From Amyloporia xantha (taxonomy: Eukaryota; Basidiomycota; Agaricomycetes; Polyporales; Adustoporiaceae), in NCBI GenBank assembly GCA_036971615.1, contig JAYKKR010000015.1, positions 372,001 to 436,000 on the forward strand: 64,000 nucleotides of DNA, read 5' to 3'. Below, in pieces: positions 60,974-64,000 of the stretch (position 1 is the stretch's first letter; each line of letters starts with the position of its first letter). The notes under the pieces were generated by a model, which did no database searches, had not been told where the DNA came from, and saw only the letters and a program-made list of their open reading frames with translations. Made by a program: the position numbers and the translations under genes.

Positions 60974-61959
60974 ATGACCAGCATTACAGGAATCATCACC
61001 ATTGCTAGTTTCCTCGTTGTTATTCCTCAGATATACCGGTTTGGCTCTTTCGTCTGGCTATATTTCCTCAGGTCAACCACTGTGCACAACTATCTCCATG
61101 GTCGTCCCGCGTACGCGCTTGTGACTGGTGCTTCAGACGGCATTGGCAAAGCTGTCGCGCAGGAACTCTATGACAAGGGCTTCAATCTGGTACTCCACGG
61201 CCGTAACGAGGAGAAAGTTGGCAAAGTTGCAGAACAACTCCGCGCCCGAGGCTCCAGTGATGTTCGTTACTTCATCGCAGACGCCGCCCAGTCCGGGCAC
61301 GACTTTGCGCAACTTGTAAAGCCTTTCAAAGATCTCAACATCACGATTGTGATCCACAACGTGGGCGGCTCGCCCCTCCATCGAGAAAGGCATGTCTCTG
61401 TTCATTATCCTGCAGATTTAAATCACCAACAAAACGCCTTAGAATCGACGGCTTGTCCGAAACGGATCTCATTAACGTTGTTACTTGGAACGACTTCTTC
61501 CCACTCCTCCTCACGCGCGCTCTCCTCCCACAACTCCGCCTATCAGCCATCGAAGGCCCAGTCATGGTGCAATTTGTCGGATCCCAAACAGCTGATATAT
61601 CCCCGCCTCGCCTGTCTGTTTACTCCGCCTCAAAGGCTTTCCTCCGCGGGCTCTCACGCGGGCTCGATCACGACGAGCGTGTCTGGGGGGCGCCTACGGG
61701 CGTGCAGTTCGCATATCTCTCCGTGGGGGAGGTCCAGACAAACAGCCAGCGATGTGACGAAACGCTGGCATCTCCTACTGCAGAAACCTTCGCGAAAGCG
61801 CTTGTGGCACAGATTGGGTGTGGCTGGAAAGCCTATACGCCCTATGCACCGCATGCAGCGATGCAGTGGATTTTAGGACTTCTTCCAGAAAGCACTGTTG
61901 ATACGTTTATTGCAGAGAATATGAGCAGGGTTTTCGCTTTGCATAAAAAGGCAAAGTGA
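60974..61959 (+). CDS. Short-chain dehydrogenase/reductase, 17beta-HSD12/3-ketoacyl-CoA reductase-like (copy 2)
   Basis: Paralogue of the SDR at 37821-38811, with the same architecture. N-terminal hydrophobic segment GIITIASFLVVIPQIYRF, then LHGRPAYALVTGASDGIGKA (TGxxxGIG), DKGFNLVLHGRNEEKVGKV and IHNVGG. One intron (about 61390-61440) must start GCATGT and end CCTTAG: this GC-AG splice joins HRER to IDGLSETDLINVV at the same codon where copy 1 has a GT-AG intron. The active-site region is QFVGSQTADISPPRLSVYSA, with Ser, then YSASK supplying Tyr and Lys. End FALHKKAK, stop at 61959. The two copies share an LHGRNE block, the FVGS context and the C-terminal IGCGW motif. Substrate not predictable. 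Confidence 0.92.
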
Positions 61960-62878
61960 TACACTAATTGGACAAATGGCTGTCCCCCGCTTCACGATCA
62001 TGATAATAGGGTTTTCTTCACTCTGTTGTACTCTTCGTTCTTTGCGTCTCAAACTTTCGTCATCTTTACGTTTGTGGGCTGTTGTCATCGGACGGTACTT
62101 ATCACCAAGAATGTTTCCAGACCGTACATGTACAAATAGATCCGATAGCTGCAATTCTGAAAAGTGTCGCCAAAAGATTGCAGTTGACTTCCTTCTGACA
62201 AAAGTTTTCTAATGAAACGCGCTTCGACCCCAAAGTCCTCTAGGTGCTGTTTACGTGGACCCTTGCAATCATCATGTGAAGAGGCTGAGAATAAGCATTG
62301 GTCACACGACGGAGGCACCTCGCATATGTAAGTTATAGCTCTTACGTTGTGAGTTTGGTTTGTGCCGAGCAATAGGGTCCACCGGCAAACGCATCTCCTC
62401 TTGCGACATTCGAAGAACGCCTTAGCATTCCCATTCATGAACGTGCGTAGGAAGCTCCGAGAGTCCGACCGGACTGCAACGCCAAGGGGGATCTCGAGAG
62501 AATTCCGGACTCAAGAATTGGCAGATCTCTAGCGTGCAGAAGGATCACGCTAGAGATAGAGATTCACTTCGCTAATTCACTTAACACTAGCCCAGCTGCC
62601 AGAAGCTAAAGACGCCTCACAATCGTCCATAGAAGGATCAGTCTCGTTTTAATGATATGTTCTATACACTCTTGCATTTATACATGCAGGGTTCTTATAC
62701 TGCGCTGTTTCATCTTATAAGGCAAGATCCGAAGTGCCAAACGCAACGAAACTAATTTTCTATAAATACACTGTGTATCAGCAGCCTCAAATCGCAGGCA
62801 TTTGTGTTTCAATAGAAATCAGAAGGTACACTCATATAAACTGAGGATTGTTCACCGAGGCTATGTAAGGACTCATTG
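61960..62878. other. Intergenic between convergent SDR copy 2 and GST
   Basis: About 920 bp, partly A/T-rich. No gene, repeat or RNA recognised. Short frames show no familiar protein sequence. Confidence 0.45.
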
Positions 62879-63849
62879 TCACGTCGACGACTGCAGCGAC
62901 TCCTTCAGAGCCAGCACCTTGCTGACCGACTCCCAGGCGAGCATGGTGTTGTGCCATCTGCACACAATCAATTAGTTATCTATAGCGCTCATACGCGACG
63001 GAAACTCACTTGTATACCGCAGGGAAGTCCCGCTCAAAATTGAACCCATTGTAGTCCGGAATAAGTATTGCAACAGCTGCATTATTCCAGCTGCAACAGT
63101 AATGATCGTGTCAGATCGATTAACACTATGAAGCGATGCCAGCACTCACGGAATGAACGAGAGGTCGGCGATCGTGCATTTGCCACCGACAAGCCATGTC
63201 TGCTTAGACAGGACACCCTCGAGGACGCCAAGTACACGGATTATTTCCTTCTGGTACCGTTCGACGGCACTAGGTATCTTCTCAGGGTGCCCATACTTGA
63301 ACCAGCCGACTTGGCCAAAATAAGGACTGTAGATGATAGCTCAGTCAGAAATAATCAATCACACGTGCTTCGTGCTGACCCTTGACCGGAAGCCTGGAAA
63401 AATAGCCACTGAAGCTGGATAATTTTGTCGTTGAAGTCGGTAACAGAAATCTTGTGAGTCGTATCGTACTTGTCAACAAGGTAGACCAAAATGGCGTTAG
63501 ATTCCCTGAGTGCGAAAGGTTTACCCTTCAGAGCCAAGTAGATGAGAGCATAGTAGGTGAGATATACCAAACAACGAAGTTGCCATTCCCATGGTCGATC
63601 AAGGTCGGGATGCGACCATTAGGATTATACTTGGTGTGTTCCGGAGACTTTATCTCGCCATTGTTGAGTTTGAGGTAGATTGTCTCATAAGACAAACCCA
63701 ACTCTTCCAATACAAAGGCGATCTTCCTGTGAGAATTAAGACTATATGTCGGTACCACCATAAAATTAACATAGTGCGTGATACCCTACTGACCAGCCGT
63801 TCGGACCATTGACGGTGGAGTAGAGAGTAAATTGCTTTCCGTGAGACAT
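62879..63849 (-). CDS. Glutathione S-transferase, Ure2-like
   Basis: Thioredoxin-fold GST of the fungal Ure2p-like class, conjugating or reducing substrates with glutathione in the cytosol. Start MSHGKQFTLYSTVNGPNGW at 63849. The N-terminal domain continues KIAFVLEELGLSYETIYLKL, NGEIKSPEHTKYNPNGRIPT (the cis-Pro in GRIPTLIDH) and ESNAILVYLVDKYD, where ES binds the gamma-glutamyl group. The helical C-domain has IQLQWLFFQASGQGPYFGQ, GWFKYGHPEKIPSAVERY, VLEGVLSKQTWLVGGKCTIA, DLSFIPWNNA and FPAVYKWHNTMLAWESVSK, ending LALKESLQSST, stop at 62879-62881. About six introns of 50-60 bp. About 220 residues, the usual length. An apparently complete and functional gene. Confidence 0.93.
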
Positions 63850-64000
63850 GATGTAGCGTTGCTGGCGTAGAATTTAGAGGATAGACTGTACTGATGGACG
63901 GCCAGTAGAATATGCTCGCGCTTTATACCGTGCACTCTACGTAGAGATTACACGCCTGTCAATTACTCATGCACATTAGCGGCAAGCTAGAAGCAACTAG
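63850..64000. promoter_or_regulatory. GST upstream region
   Basis: The last 151 bp, upstream of the GST start. On the minus strand a TATAAAG-like word at about 63920-63926 lies about 75 bp ahead of the ATG and could be a TATA box. Confidence 0.45.

Overview
The window is nuclear DNA from a filamentous basidiomycete, most likely an agaricomycete. Genes are dense, each split by many short introns (about 45-70 bp, GT-AG with two clear GC-AG cases), lie on both strands with short intergenic gaps, and give proteins whose sequences resemble agaricomycete families (fungal-type Yvc1 channel, Skn1/Kre6, HAK transporter, DUF6534-like membrane protein, Ure2-like GST). No bacterial operons, rRNA, tRNA or CRISPR were seen. 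Assignments are from family recognition by eye; no database search was run. Several proteins had to be pieced together across introns, and the boundaries given are those the reading frame requires.

Layout. 0-12.6 kb: eIF3 subunit m (-, running off the left edge), SEC18/NSF (+), MDM34 of the ERMES tether (+), a virilizer-like m6A-writer component (-), ORM1 sphingolipid regulator (+). 13-21.9 kb: NAD-dependent methylene-THF dehydrogenase MTD1 (-), two unrecognised disordered-protein loci (+), a haspin kinase (-), GINS subunit PSF2 (+). 22-34 kb: Yvc1/TRP-like vacuolar cation channel (-), ARPC3 (+), the rRNA endonuclease NOB1 (-), LEU2 (-), retromer sorting nexin VPS17 (-), GTP cyclohydrolase II RIB1 (-).

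34.6-42.7 kb is the accessory part. A candidate 2.67-kb non-autonomous Helitron (34655-37320) carries broken, intron-containing pieces of a STE20-like kinase gene and a glucosamine-6-phosphate deaminase gene. A short-chain dehydrogenase (-) and PEX14 (+) diverge from a promoter region that has been split by a 1,548-bp element with 256-bp terminal inverted repeats and a TA target duplication. A diverged tandem duplication follows PEX14.

43.5-64 kb: Skn1/Kre6 beta-1,6-glucan protein with one unusually long intron (+), a 2.5-kb gene-poor stretch, a coiled-coil/zinc-finger protein (+), a DUF6534-like membrane protein (+), a decayed partial copy of the downstream M28 peptidase gene, a HAK potassium transporter (-), a glutamate-carboxypeptidase-II-like M28 peptidase (-), a second short-chain dehydrogenase paralogous to the one at 37.8 kb (+), and a glutathione S-transferase (-).

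Most genes are housekeeping and functionally unrelated: translation, secretion, ER-mitochondria contact, sphingolipid and one-carbon metabolism, chromatin and DNA replication, cell wall, ion transport. I see no biosynthetic cluster or defence system. The most unusual content is the gene-capturing Helitron, the TIR element inside a shared promoter, the partial peptidase duplication and an apparent frameshift in the virilizer-like gene.
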